DNA of 64,000 nucleotides from Dictyoglomus thermophilum H-6-12 (lineage in GTDB: Bacteria; Dictyoglomota; Dictyoglomia; Dictyoglomales; Dictyoglomaceae), in contig NC_011297.1 in assembly GCF_000020965.1 (NCBI RefSeq), positions 758,387 to 822,386 on the forward strand. The letters run 5' to 3'. Below, in pieces: positions 8,904 to 17,149 of this stretch (position 1 is its first letter; each line of letters opens with the position of its first letter). Both the position numbers and the translations under genes were made by a program. Under the pieces are notes generated by a model, which was not told the origin of the DNA, did no database searches, and saw nothing but the letters and a program-made list of their open reading frames with translations.

Positions 8904-8946
8904 TTATTCAGAGAATAAAAATTTTGAAAAGGGGGTAAAAGAATCA

Positions 8947-9498
8947 ATGATTGGTTTAATTGTTTTAGGTGTAATTATTTTCCTTGTGGCTTTTGTCATA
9001 ATTATCTACAATCGCTTGGTGGTATTAAGAAATAGAGTAGAAAATGCATGGGCGCAGATAGATGTTCAATTGAAAAGAAGGTTTGATTTAATTCCAAATC
9101 TTGTAGAGACAGTTAAGGCTTATGCTTCTCACGAAAAAGAAGTTTTTGATAAGATAGCTATGTATAGAGCTCAGATGGCGGGGGCAAAGACTCCAGGAGA
9201 AGCTGCTCAGGCTAACGAAGGATTAAGTTCTGTTTTGAAGACTCTTTTTGCAATTGCAGAAAATTATCCTGAGCTTAAGGCAAATCAAAACTTTATGATG
9301 CTGCAAGAGGAACTCTCAGGAATAGAGTCAAAAATTGCTTATGCTAGACAATTTTATAACGATACAGTGATGATTTATAATCAATCTTTGCAAGTTTTTC
9401 CTAATTCTATTATTGCTAATATTTTTGGTTTTAAACCTAAGGAATACTTTGAGGTAGAGAACCCTGAAGAGAGAAGAGCTGTAAAAGTGAGCTTCTAA
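8947..9498 (+). CDS. lemA: LemA family membrane protein
   Basis: 183 residues. One N-terminal membrane helix (residues 2-22) is followed by the family core: [25 protein letters not shown] and then [17 protein letters not shown]. The rest is a cytoplasmic or periplasmic helical bundle. Its molecular role is not established, but LemA genes commonly sit beside HtpX-type membrane proteases, as here with a gap of only 6 bases. The start ATG follows GGGGGTAAAAGAATC. Confidence 0.92.
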   Translation: MIGLIVLGVIIFLVAFVIIIYNRLVVLRNRVENAWAQIDVQLKRRFDLIPNLVETVKAYASHEKEVFDKIAMYRAQMAGAKTPGEAAQANEGLSSVLKTLFAIAENYPELKANQNFMMLQEELSGIESKIAYARQFYNDTVMIYNQSLQVFPNSIIANIFGFKPKEYFEVENPEERRAVKVSF

Positions 9499-9504
9499 AT
9501 TAAT

Positions 9505-10416
9505 ATGAAGCCCTTTACCTTTTATGAGGCTATAGAAGCTAATAAGAGGAAGACCTGGATTATTATCTTTGTTATCTCTATTCTGCTTTTTTTAGTTTGT
9601 TATGCCATTGTATCTTACTTTGAATTGGGAGAATTTGGAATATTAGTGGCTTTTTTAATGGTATTTTTTGTCAACTACTATGCCTATAAAAATAGTGATG
9701 AGATAATTTTGAAATATAGCGGTGTAAGAGAACCTACTAAAGAGGAATTTCCGTATCTTTTGAATGTGGTAGAAGGGTTAAGTATTGCTGCAGGAATACC
9801 TACTCCTAAAATTTATGTTATGGACGATCCTTCTCCAAATGCCTTTGCTACTGGCAAGGATCCCAAAAGTGGGGTAGTTGTTGTAACTAAAGGACTTTTG
9901 GATCTTCTTGATAGATTAGAACTTGAAGGAGTAATAGCTCATGAAATCTCACATATTAAAAATTATGACGTTAGATTACAAACTGTAGCAGCAGTTATGG
10001 TAGGGTTGATTGTGATATTAGGAGATAGTTTAAAGAGATCTTTTTATTATTCGCGGAGAAGAAGAGATAAAGATGAAAATATCTTAGGAATAGTTTCTTT
10101 AGTGATTGCAATTTTAGCACCCTTTCTTGCCACACTATTAAAATTTGCCCTTTCGAGACAAAGAGAATATATGGCAGATGCTAATGCTGCTATGCTAACA
10201 AGATATCCGGAGGGGCTTGCTTCTGCATTGGAGAAAATATCTAAAAATTTTCAACCAGTGAAAAGAGCAAATACAATGACTGCACCTCTTTACATAGTCA
10301 ATCCTTTAAAGGGTGGGATGTCTAACCTGTTTAGTACTCATCCACCTATTGAGGATAGGATTAGAAGACTTAGAATGATGGGAGAAAGGTGGAAACTTTT
10401 GGATAAGGAGGGGTAA
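9505..10416 (+). CDS. htpX: HtpX-like M48 membrane metalloprotease
   Basis: 303 residues. Two N-terminal membrane helices lie at about 20-55. The zinc site is HEISH near residue 146 with the distal glutamate in REYMADANAA near 218. A second hydrophobic pair lies at about 155-170 and 188-210, the usual HtpX topology with the active site facing the cytoplasm. By family it degrades misfolded membrane proteins as part of envelope quality control. Co-transcription with lemA is likely; the nitroreductase gene begins 6 bases after the stop. Confidence 0.93.
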   Translation: MKPFTFYEAIEANKRKTWIIIFVISILLFLVCYAIVSYFELGEFGILVAFLMVFFVNYYAYKNSDEIILKYSGVREPTKEEFPYLLNVVEGLSIAAGIPTPKIYVMDDPSPNAFATGKDPKSGVVVVTKGLLDLLDRLELEGVIAHEISHIKNYDVRLQTVAAVMVGLIVILGDSLKRSFYYSRRRRDKDENILGIVSLVIAILAPFLATLLKFALSRQREYMADANAAMLTRYPEGLASALEKISKNFQPVKRANTMTAPLYIVNPLKGGMSNLFSTHPPIEDRIRRLRMMGERWKLLDKEG

Positions 10417-10422
10417 AAAAAT

Positions 10423-10929
10423 ATGAATGTGTTTGAGGCTATAAGCAAAAGAAGAAGTATAAGAAAATATCAAGATAGAGATGTGGAGGAAGATAAGCTT
10501 TTGAGAATACTTGAAGCTGCTAGGCTTGCTCCATCTGCAAGAAATCGCCAAGAATGGAGATTTATTGTTGTTAAAGATAAAAAGGTAAAAGAAGAATTGG
10601 TTAGAGAAGCATCTCCGCATCAACCTTTTATGCTTCAGGCTCCTATCATAATTGTAGCCTATGTTTTAGAGAAGGATTATATTATGAGATGTGGTGTTCC
10701 AGCTCATTATATTGATGTGGCTATAGCTCTTACTCATATTCATCTTCAGGCAGTAGAAGAGGGACTTGGAACTTGTTGGATTGGTTCCTTTTATCAAGAT
10801 AAAGTTAAAAAGGTTCTAAATCTACCAGAAGAAGCGGAGGTAATTCAGTTAATGACTTTAGGTTATCCTGCAGAAGATCCTTCTCCAAGACCTAGATTAT
10901 CTTTGGAAGAAATTGTAAAGTTTGTTTAA
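10423..10929 (+). CDS. Nitroreductase family flavoprotein
   Basis: 168 residues, a short member of the FMN-dependent nitroreductase family. The N-terminal FEAISKRRSIRKYQDRDV is the FMN phosphate-binding signature. ARLAPSARNRQEWRFIVV near residue 35 and GLGTCWIGSF near 113 are also typical. It should transfer hydride from NAD(P)H to an unidentified acceptor. It is the last gene of the lemA-htpX run, and its stop overlaps the end of the convergent patatin gene by 4 bases. Confidence 0.88.
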   Translation: MNVFEAISKRRSIRKYQDRDVEEDKLLRILEAARLAPSARNRQEWRFIVVKDKKVKEELVREASPHQPFMLQAPIIIVAYVLEKDYIMRCGVPAHYIDVAIALTHIHLQAVEEGLGTCWIGSFYQDKVKKVLNLPEEAEVIQLMTLGYPAEDPSPRPRLSLEEIVKFV

Positions 10930-11858
10930 AGGAATATAAATCTTTTTCTTTTCTTTTTAATAAGCTTCAAAATTTCAGGGATTTTTTCTCTTGCAGCAAT
11001 TTCGCCTTTTTCTATTAATTCTTTTGCTTTGTCAAAATCAAAAGTTCCATAATTTTGAACATCTGGATTTATTACAATATCTGCTTCTTTTTTATTACTT
11101 TCTTCAAGTTCATAGTTCATTATGTCTATGGTTTGCATTAATACATCAAATAGAGATGGGTTTAATAAGGGATTTAATCTTTTTTGAAACTCTTTGAAAA
11201 TTTTGGTTTGAGATAAAGAATAAGTAATTTTTTCAGTGATAGTACTGGGTTGAAAAGGTATATCAATATTTATGTTTTCTTTTGGGGTCCATTTAGTTTT
11301 TTTGTGAAGACTTACTGCAATTATAATATCAGGTTTATATAACATTTTTAAATCCTTTACAGGAAGAGGAGAAAGAACTCCTCCATCTATTAAGAGTCTA
11401 TTTTTCCACGAAAAAGGTTGAAAAATTACGGGGATAGACATACTGGCTCTTATACCCTCAGCTACTTTCCCTTCTTGGATATAAACTTTTTCTCCTGTGA
11501 TCAAATCTACTGCGATAGGGGTAAAGGGTTTTTTCAATTTGTCAAAGGTGACTCCCTCTAATATGGTGTCTAAATACTCTAAGATCTTATCTCCTTTAAT
11601 TATTCCTTGGAGAGATTTTGAAAAATCAAATAAGTTATAAAATTGTTGTTTATTCTCTGCAATGTTATTGGCTAATTTTTCAATGTCCTTAGGAGAATAA
11701 CCCTTAGCATACAATGCACCTATTATTGCTCCGATACTACTTCCTGTTACAAAGGATATTTCTACATTGTTCTCTTCTAATACCTTAAGAACTCCTATAT
11801 GAGATAGACCTTTTGCTCCACCACTTCCTAATGCTACTCCAATTCTTAACCTTCCCAT
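10926..11858 (-). CDS. Patatin-like phospholipase (RssA type)
   Basis: 310 residues. The oxyanion-hole glycines are at residues 10-16 (ALGSGGAKG), the nucleophile elbow GSSIGA is near 40, and the catalytic aspartate is in LLIDGGVLSP near 156. Together these give the Ser-Asp dyad of bacterial patatins. No signal peptide is seen, so it should be a cytoplasmic lipid acyl hydrolase; the substrate is unknown. The C terminus is Lys/Arg-rich (KKKRKRFIFL), which may help membrane contact. No ribosome binding site precedes the ATG, but TATAAT lies 7 bases upstream on the same strand, suggesting a leaderless mRNA. Confidence 0.92.
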   Translation of the reverse strand: MGRLRIGVALGSGGAKGLSHIGVLKVLEENNVEISFVTGSSIGAIIGALYAKGYSPKDIEKLANNIAENKQQFYNLFDFSKSLQGIIKGDKILEYLDTILEGVTFDKLKKPFTPIAVDLITGEKVYIQEGKVAEGIRASMSIPVIFQPFSWKNRLLIDGGVLSPLPVKDLKMLYKPDIIIAVSLHKKTKWTPKENINIDIPFQPSTITEKITYSLSQTKIFKEFQKRLNPLLNPSLFDVLMQTIDIMNYELEESNKKEADIVINPDVQNYGTFDFDKAKELIEKGEIAAREKIPEILKLIKKKRKRFIFL

Positions 11859-11865
11859 ATTTTTA

Positions 11866-11871
11866 ATTATA
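11866..11871 (-). promoter_or_regulatory. -10 box of a probable leaderless promoter
   Basis: TATAAT on the minus strand ends exactly 7 bases before the patatin ATG, the same spacing as at the inositol monophosphatase gene. There is no Shine-Dalgarno. Confidence 0.55.
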
Positions 11872-11912
11872 GCATTTATTTTTCTTATTTAATACCCATC
11901 AGGAGTATATTA

Positions 11913-11931
11913 TTGTGAAATAATTGAACAA
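11913..11931. promoter_or_regulatory. Imperfect Rex-like operator candidate
   Basis: TTGTGAAATAATTGAACAA is an imperfect inverted repeat whose left half matches the Rex consensus TTGTGAA exactly; the right half differs. It lies 95 bases upstream of the promoter of an NAD(H)-linked operon, the kind of target Rex has in anaerobes. The weak right half and the distance make this only a suggestion. Confidence 0.25.
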
Positions 11932-12025
11932 TTAGGTAGTAAATTGAGAAAAAGTTATCAATTAGTTATTACCCCATATAGGTATACTTAATAAAAATTT
12001 AAAATTATATCATATTTAAGTTTTA

Positions 12026-12055
12026 TTGACAATACAATTATAATTGTGTTTAAAT
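12026..12055 (+). promoter_or_regulatory. Promoter of the hydrogenase-like operon with an internal palindrome
   Basis: TTGACA (12026-12031) is followed, 18 bases on, by TTAAAT (12050-12055). The spacer contains a perfect 14-base palindrome, ACAATTATAATTGT (12034-12047), placed where a repressor would block RNA polymerase. The operon's first ATG is at 12099 after AGGAGAG. The rest of the 11,859-12,025 gap is AT-rich and holds no gene that I can see. Confidence 0.6.
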
Positions 12056-12098
12056 TAAATGAGAAAAAGTAGAGAAAATAATAATTAGGAGAGAAGGT

Positions 12099-12458
12099 AT
12101 GACCTTAGAGAGGGTTAAAGAAGTCTTAAAAGCTCAAGTACTATGCGGGGAGGAACATTTAAACAAAGAGATATCTCTTGTTGGAGCTACTGATCTTATG
12201 AGTGATGCTCTATGTCTATTAGAGGAAGGAGCTTTACTTCTAACAGGTCTTGTAACGGTACAAGTTATAAGGACGGCGGAAATGCTTGATCTTGTAGGAG
12301 TGGTTTTTGTAAGAGGAAAAATTCCTCCTAAGGATGTGATTGAACTTGCTCGCAATTCTAACTTACCTTTGCTTTCGACTAAGTACCCTATGTATGAAGC
12401 TTGTGGATTGTTATACATAGCTGGTTTTAGAGGAAAGAAGGTAGATGTTGATTCTTGA
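12099..12458 (+). CDS. DRTGG domain protein
   Basis: 119 residues covering one DRTGG domain. Typical segments are an N-terminal LKAQVLCGEEHLNKEI, ALLLTGLVTVQVIRTAEML in the middle, and VRGKIPPKDVIELARNSNLPLLST near the end. DRTGG domains of this size are common in gene clusters with iron hydrogenases and CBS proteins in clostridia and Thermotogales; their ligand is unknown. This is the first gene of a ten-gene operon, and its stop overlaps the TTG start of the next gene by 4 bases. Two related proteins occur later in the operon. Confidence 0.8.
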   Translation: MTLERVKEVLKAQVLCGEEHLNKEISLVGATDLMSDALCLLEEGALLLTGLVTVQVIRTAEMLDLVGVVFVRGKIPPKDVIELARNSNLPLLSTKYPMYEACGLLYIAGFRGKKVDVDS

Positions 12459-13327
12459 AGATCCCAAAAGAATATCTTGAAAATATAAAAGTTAAGGATA
12501 TTATGAATACTGATATTGTAAGGTTAAGACCTTACCAGGATATGCGTTCTCTTCAAGAGATAATGCGAATTAAAAGAATTGATGCTATACCCATTGTGGA
12601 TGATTTAGAAAGACTTATTGGTCTCGTAACTGTGGAAAATGTTATCCAAGCTTTAGTAAAAGGTGATCTGAATGTTCCTTGTGAGAGATATATGGTGAGA
12701 GAGCCTAAATGCTTGAAACCTGATGACAATCTTTATGAGGCATTGCTAAAATTTAGACAGTTTAGATTTGGTAGATTTCCAGTAGTTGATGAAGAAGGTA
12801 AAGTTCTTGGAATATTAAGCACTAAAGATATAGTTCTGAATCTTGTAGATATTGAAGATATAGAGGGAATAAAAGAGGAAAAAAAAGAAGAGGCAGTGCT
12901 TGTTCTGGAGTATCCAGTAATGGGAGGAGATTTTGCCTTAGCAGGGATGGCATCAAGTAATGTGAAAAAGACCTTGCAGCAATTGGGTATAAGCCCTGAT
13001 ATTATAAGGAGAGTTGCAGTAGTGACTTATGAGGCTGAAATGAATATTGTAATTCATGCTTATAGAGGAGTTTTGAGAGTAAAGGTAACTCCAGAATATA
13101 TTGATATTGTAGCAGAAGACGAAGGACCAGGAATACCCGATATAGAACTTGCAATGCAGCCAGGTTATTCTACTGCTCCTGATAACATAAGAGAAATGGG
13201 ATTTGGAGCAGGAATGGGGCTTCCCAATATAAAAAATTCTTCCGATGAACTTAAGATCGATTCCATAGTAGGTAGAGGTACGACAGTCCACTCAAGAATT
13301 TATTTGAAGAGGGAAAAGAATGTCTGA
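12455..13327 (+). CDS. CBS-pair protein with a GHKL ATPase domain
   Basis: 290 residues. Two CBS motifs (about 16-70 and 78-135) form a nucleotide-sensing Bateman module. A serine kinase/anti-sigma-like GHKL ATPase domain follows (about 160-288). Its N box is VVTYEAEMNIVIHAYRG near 190, the G1 box is EDEGPGIPD near 223, and the G2 box is MGFGAGMGLPNI near 249. There is no phosphoacceptor histidine domain, so RsbW/SpoIIAB-like serine kinase or nucleotide-gated partner switching is more likely than a two-component role. The TTG start overlaps the upstream stop. The gene sits next to the putative H-cluster sensor, which suggests that it relays the sensor's redox state. Confidence 0.85.
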   Translation: MKIPKEYLENIKVKDIMNTDIVRLRPYQDMRSLQEIMRIKRIDAIPIVDDLERLIGLVTVENVIQALVKGDLNVPCERYMVREPKCLKPDDNLYEALLKFRQFRFGRFPVVDEEGKVLGILSTKDIVLNLVDIEDIEGIKEEKKEEAVLVLEYPVMGGDFALAGMASSNVKKTLQQLGISPDIIRRVAVVTYEAEMNIVIHAYRGVLRVKVTPEYIDIVAEDEGPGIPDIELAMQPGYSTAPDNIREMGFGAGMGLPNIKNSSDELKIDSIVGRGTTVHSRIYLKREKNV

Positions 13328-14651
13328 AAGATATATTCATTCTGTTGCTATAAATCTTCAAAGATGTAGAGGCTGTATTCACTGCATAAGACATTGTCCT
13401 ACCGAGGCGATGAGAGTAAGAAATGGTAAATCTTTAATAATTCCCTATCGTTGTATTGATTGTGGAGAATGTATTAGGGTCTGCCCCTATCATGCTCCCT
13501 TTGGTTTTACGCATACATTGGATAGTATTGCTTATCTCGAAAATGTAGTAGTTATTATTTCTCCTGAGTTTTATTCTCAATTTCCTACTAAGTATTCTAT
13601 TGGGGATATCCAAGAGGCGGTTAGAAAAGCTACTTCTGCAAAAGAGGTATGGGATACTACTTATGCTATCTATTTACTTGAGAGTGCTCTTTTAGATTAT
13701 GTAAATTCTTCTCCTAACTTACCCTTGATTTCTACTTATTGTCCTGCAATAATTGAGCTAATTCAAGTGAGATTTCCTACGCTTATTCCTAACTTAGCTC
13801 CTTTTAAATCTCCAGTGGAGATTATGAGCCAGATTATAAGAGAGCACTGGCAGAAAGATCATCCTGGTGAAGGCCTGAACTTAGTATATATTACTCCTTG
13901 TCCTGCTCTTGCAAGTTATTTAAAGGAGATAAAAGAAGATACAGTTGAATTTATAATAGGTATAGATAATATCTACTTAAAAGTCAAAAAAGAACTTCAA
14001 GAAGCAAATTTAGGTGTACAAAAATTGTTTTATCCTAAAGGCATTCTTACAGGAACATTAGGTGGTGAAGCTCAAATATTTAATGAAGAAGAAGCAATAA
14101 GTGTTGGAGGTATAGACAAAATATTAAGAGTACTTGAAGACTTAGAGAGAAACAAAATTCAGGATGTAAAATTTTTAGAGCTTAGGGCTTGTGAAGAGGG
14201 ATGTGTAGGAGGTGTTTTAAATCCTGAAAGTTATTATTTGGCAAAGAAAAGGATATATTCTATTTACAAGGCTTTAAATAAAGGAAAAATTGAGAATAGT
14301 GATTTATTAAAAGATCTTTCCGAAATGCATATCTCCAGAATAGTTAGAACATCTCCTATCTCGCCGAGACCTGTTTGGAAATTAGACGAAGATATAAGTA
14401 AGGCTCTTAAAAAGATGGATGAAATGAAAAGAATTCTTGAAATTCTTCCTGGTCTTGATTGTGGATCTTGTGGATCGCCGACATGTGCCTCTTTAGCTGA
14501 GGATATTGTAAGAGGTAATGCTCAAATATACGATTGTATCTTCCTTTTAAAAGAAAAATTATGGGAAATGGCTAAAGAAATGGAGGAGCTATCTAGAAGA
14601 TCCTCTTCGGTTATTTTAAAGCGGAGGTCAGAAGATAATGAGGGTCAGTGA
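13320..14651 (+). CDS. Putative sensory [FeFe] hydrogenase-like protein
   Basis: 443 residues. Two [4Fe-4S] ferredoxin motifs open the protein (C16, C19, C22, C26 and C45, C48, C51, C55). A [FeFe]-hydrogenase large-subunit domain follows. Its H-cluster cysteines appear kept: STYCPAI near 141, TPCPAL near 193, and RACEEGC near 290 and 294. The cysteine before the first ligand in catalytic enzymes (TSCCP), used for proton transfer, is a tyrosine here. The final stretch has a cysteine cluster (CGSCGSPTC near 380). This pattern fits the group C/D or HydS type, thought to sense hydrogen or redox state rather than make hydrogen. It overlaps the genes on both sides. Confidence 0.82.
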   Translation: MSERYIHSVAINLQRCRGCIHCIRHCPTEAMRVRNGKSLIIPYRCIDCGECIRVCPYHAPFGFTHTLDSIAYLENVVVIISPEFYSQFPTKYSIGDIQEAVRKATSAKEVWDTTYAIYLLESALLDYVNSSPNLPLISTYCPAIIELIQVRFPTLIPNLAPFKSPVEIMSQIIREHWQKDHPGEGLNLVYITPCPALASYLKEIKEDTVEFIIGIDNIYLKVKKELQEANLGVQKLFYPKGILTGTLGGEAQIFNEEEAISVGGIDKILRVLEDLERNKIQDVKFLELRACEEGCVGGVLNPESYYLAKKRIYSIYKALNKGKIENSDLLKDLSEMHISRIVRTSPISPRPVWKLDEDISKALKKMDEMKRILEILPGLDCGSCGSPTCASLAEDIVRGNAQIYDCIFLLKEKLWEMAKEMEELSRRSSSVILKRRSEDNEGQ

Positions 14652-14985
14652 GTTGATAAATAAGTTAGAGCTTAAATTGATTGTTCCTTATGATGAAGAT
14701 TGTGAGATAGAGAGTGGTATAGTATGTGATTTGCTTTCTTTTGTAATGGCTAATGCTCCAGAGAATTCTGTATGGGTGACTATACAGACCCATGTAAATA
14801 CTATAGCTGTTGCGACTCTTGCGGGTATAAAGATGATAATATTTGTTGCTGGTCAAAAGCCTGATGAGGAAACTATTAAAAAGGCAAGAGAAGAAAAGAT
14901 TATTATTACATGTACTGAGGATACAGCATTCAATATTGTGGGTAAGTTATATGAATTAGGAATAAAAGGGGTAAAGAGGATATAA
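14638..14985 (+). CDS. Small DRTGG-like protein
   Basis: 115 residues starting MRVSELINKLELKLIVPYDED. The gene overlaps the end of the hydrogenase-like gene by 14 bases. The fold resembles DRTGG domains but is more divergent: a central SVWVTIQTHVNTIAVATLAGIKMII aligns by eye with the LLLTGLVTVQVIRTAEML part of the neighbours. Related short proteins are annotated in anaerobes as hydrogenase-associated or serine kinase regulatory. No catalytic residues are recognised. It ends exactly where the next DRTGG gene begins. Confidence 0.65.
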   Translation: MRVSELINKLELKLIVPYDEDCEIESGIVCDLLSFVMANAPENSVWVTIQTHVNTIAVATLAGIKMIIFVAGQKPDEETIKKAREEKIIITCTEDTAFNIVGKLYELGIKGVKRI

Positions 14986-15377
14986 TGAAAGGCATAGAAC
15001 TGGTAAAATTAATTGATGGAAAAGTTTTAACAGGTAAAGAAAAACTTGATGAGATCGAAATCGAAAAAGCTTTTGCTGCAGATCTTATGAGTGATGTTCT
15101 TGCAATGGTCACATCGGATAAGAGAGATGTGGTGCTTATTACTGGAATTACAAATCCACAAATTATAAGGACTGCAGAGATATTAGATATTCCTATGATA
15201 ATAATATGTAGGGGAAAAGTTGTACCTAAGGAAGTTATAGAACTTGCTGAGGAGAAAGGAATAATTTTGGTAAGTACCGAAAAGATAGTTTTTGAGGTAA
15301 GTGGAATTCTGTACTCTCATGGTATTAAAGCTGCAGTTATGAAGGGAAAAGCGAGAGAGGAGAGTAAGGATAGTTGA
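14985..15377 (+). CDS. DRTGG domain protein
   Basis: 130 residues with a complete DRTGG domain. ELVKLIDGKVLTGKEKLDE is at the N terminus, DVVLITGITNPQIIRTAEIL in the middle, and CRGKVVPKEVIELAEEKGI near the end. It is clearly a paralogue of the operon's first gene. The ATG overlaps the previous stop by one base, and the stop overlaps the TTG of the PHP gene. Two such proteins in one operon suggest a hetero-oligomer or two related sensors, which is inference. Confidence 0.8.
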   Translation: MKGIELVKLIDGKVLTGKEKLDEIEIEKAFAADLMSDVLAMVTSDKRDVVLITGITNPQIIRTAEILDIPMIIICRGKVVPKEVIELAEEKGIILVSTEKIVFEVSGILYSHGIKAAVMKGKAREESKDS

Positions 15378-16123
15378 AATGGGTTGGAGTAGATCTTCAT
15401 ATTCATACTATACTTTCTCCTTGTGGAGATTGGGATATGAGTCCTAAGAAGATAGTTGAGAGAGCTAAAGAAGTGGGACTAAGTGTTATGGGAATTACAG
15501 ACCACCATATGGTAGAAAATTTTCCTGCAGTTTCTTACTGGGGAAAGAGGTTGGGAATTTTGGTTATTCCTGGAATGGAAATTCAGACTAAAGAAGAGGT
15601 TCATGTATTAGCATTATTCAAAGATTATGAACTTGCTTACAATTTTCAAAAAAAAATTTGGAATTATCTGCCTGAAGAAACTAATAATGAAGATCTTTTT
15701 GGAGTACAGGTAGTAGTTAATGAAAAAGATGAAGTAGAAAGAATTGAGAATAGATTATTACTAACCTCTATACAACTCTCTTTAGAAGAGGTTGTAAATT
15801 TGATTAAAAAATTTGGGGGAATTGTGATCTTAGCTCATATTGATAAAAATAGTTTTAGTGTACTTTCTAATCTTGGTTTTATACCTGAGGGATTAGATTA
15901 TGATTTACTTGAGCTATCAAAGAATGCGAGGGTTGATAAGTTTCTTGAGAGTAATCCTTACTTAGTGGCAAAGAAGGATAGTTTCATAATTTCCTCTGAC
16001 GCGCATTATATAGGAGATATTGAAAAGCCGAGAACCTTTATAGGCTTAGATAAACTTACAGTTGAAAGTGTTTTTACGAGTCTTAAAAACAAAATTATAA
16101 AAATAGAAAAAGTGGAGGTATAG
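15374..16123 (+). CDS. PHP-domain phosphoesterase
   Basis: 249 residues. Metal-binding PHP motifs are present: DLHIHTILSPCGD at residues 7-19, GITDHH near 40, an HVLAL segment near 77, ILAHID near 155, and SSDAH near 209. It therefore probably keeps the multi-metal site for phosphoester hydrolysis. It lacks polymerase or histidinol-phosphatase additions. The substrate is unknown. Placed among sensor and kinase-like genes, it could act on a phosphoprotein or a small phosphorylated signal, which is inference. The start is a TTG overlapping the DRTGG stop, with AAGGA just upstream. Confidence 0.82.
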   Translation: MKWVGVDLHIHTILSPCGDWDMSPKKIVERAKEVGLSVMGITDHHMVENFPAVSYWGKRLGILVIPGMEIQTKEEVHVLALFKDYELAYNFQKKIWNYLPEETNNEDLFGVQVVVNEKDEVERIENRLLLTSIQLSLEEVVNLIKKFGGIVILAHIDKNSFSVLSNLGFIPEGLDYDLLELSKNARVDKFLESNPYLVAKKDSFIISSDAHYIGDIEKPRTFIGLDKLTVESVFTSLKNKIIKIEKVEV

Positions 16124-16125
16124 CT

Positions 16126-16614
16126 ATGGCTGTAGAATTAAAGTTCTCAGAGTATGCCCAGAAAGAAGTAGAGAGAATCTTAGACAGATTTTCTTCTACC
16201 AAAGGATCTCTAATTATGATTTTACATGCTATTCAGGAGAAATTTGGTTATCTTCCTAAAGAGGCTTTAGAAATGGTATCTGAAAAGTTAAAGATACCAT
16301 TAAGTGAAATTTATGGAGTAGTTACTTTTTATTCTTTCTTCCGATTGGAGCCTCAAGGAAAGCATGTAATCAGACTTTGTATGGGTACTGCCTGTTATGT
16401 TAAGGGGGCAGCAGATTTGTTGACGGCTTTAGAGCAAATGGGTTTGAAGGAAGGAAAAGTAACTGAGGATGGTTATTTCTCTTTGGATCTTGTGAGATGT
16501 ATTGGTGCTTGTAGTATGGCTCCTGCTCTTATGATTGATGAGGAAGTATATGGAAAATTAACTCCTGATAAGCTGAAGAAATTGATAGAAAATTTTAGGA
16601 AAGAGCATCAATGA
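16126..16614 (+). CDS. hndA: NuoE/HndA-type [2Fe-2S] subunit
   Basis: 162 residues with a thioredoxin-like fold and the four cysteines of the NuoE/HndA cluster: CMGTACYVKG near residues 84-89 and RCIGACSMAP near 124-128. The helical N terminus (SSTKGSLIMILHAIQEKFGYLP) is typical. It should pass electrons between the flavin subunit HndC and partner ferredoxin domains in an NAD(P)-linked hydrogenase or dehydrogenase. The GTGGAGG ribosome binding site is strong. The next gene overlaps its stop. Confidence 0.92.
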   Translation: MAVELKFSEYAQKEVERILDRFSSTKGSLIMILHAIQEKFGYLPKEALEMVSEKLKIPLSEIYGVVTFYSFFRLEPQGKHVIRLCMGTACYVKGAADLLTALEQMGLKEGKVTEDGYFSLDLVRCIGACSMAPALMIDEEVYGKLTPDKLKKLIENFRKEHQ

Positions 16615-17147
16615 AAGAATTATCCCTTCATTTGCTTGATTTAGTGCAAAACTCTGTAGAGGCTGGAGCAAAGGATATATATATTGAGATGAAAAAGGAT
16701 CTAATAAATAAGAAGTTGATGTTAAGGATAAAAGATAATGGGAAAGGAATTCCTCCTGAAATGTTGGAGGAATTAAAAAATCCATTTTTTACTACTAGAA
16801 AAACTAGAAAAGTAGGTTTGGGAATTCCCCTGTTCTGGGAATTAATAAGAAATTGTGACGGTAGTCTTGAAATTAAATCAGAAGTAGGGAAAGGAACTGA
16901 GATTATTGCTGAAGTTCCTTACCATTGTATTGATCTTCCACCATTAGGTGATCTTCCGGGTACTATCTTATCCATAATAGCTACAAATCCTGATTTGAAT
17001 TTTAGTTTTAGGTTTGAAAAAAATGGAGATGTTTTTGATTTCTCAACTATAGAGTTGAAGAAGGAGTTAGGTGAAGTTCCTATAAATAGTTTAGAGGTTA
17101 TCTCTTTTCTAAAAAAATATCTTTATGAGCATTTAGGAGGTTGGTAA
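16611..17147 (+). CDS. Stand-alone GHKL ATPase domain protein
   Basis: 178 residues with a single histidine-kinase-type ATPase domain. The N box is LHLLDLVQNSVEAGAKDI near residue 6, the G1 box KDNGKGIPPE near 44, the F box NPFFTTRKTR near 60, and the G2 box VGLGIPLFWEL near 71. There is no dimerisation/phosphoacceptor domain or sensor, and about 70 unassigned residues follow. Such proteins occur between the hndA- and hndB-like genes in several anaerobes. It may be a serine kinase or conformational regulator of the complex. The short LGIP in place of LGLG is family-like. Confidence 0.8.
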   Translation: MKELSLHLLDLVQNSVEAGAKDIYIEMKKDLINKKLMLRIKDNGKGIPPEMLEELKNPFFTTRKTRKVGLGIPLFWELIRNCDGSLEIKSEVGKGTEIIAEVPYHCIDLPPLGDLPGTILSIIATNPDLNFSFRFEKNGDVFDFSTIELKKELGEVPINSLEVISFLKKYLYEHLGGW

Positions 17148-17149
17148 AT

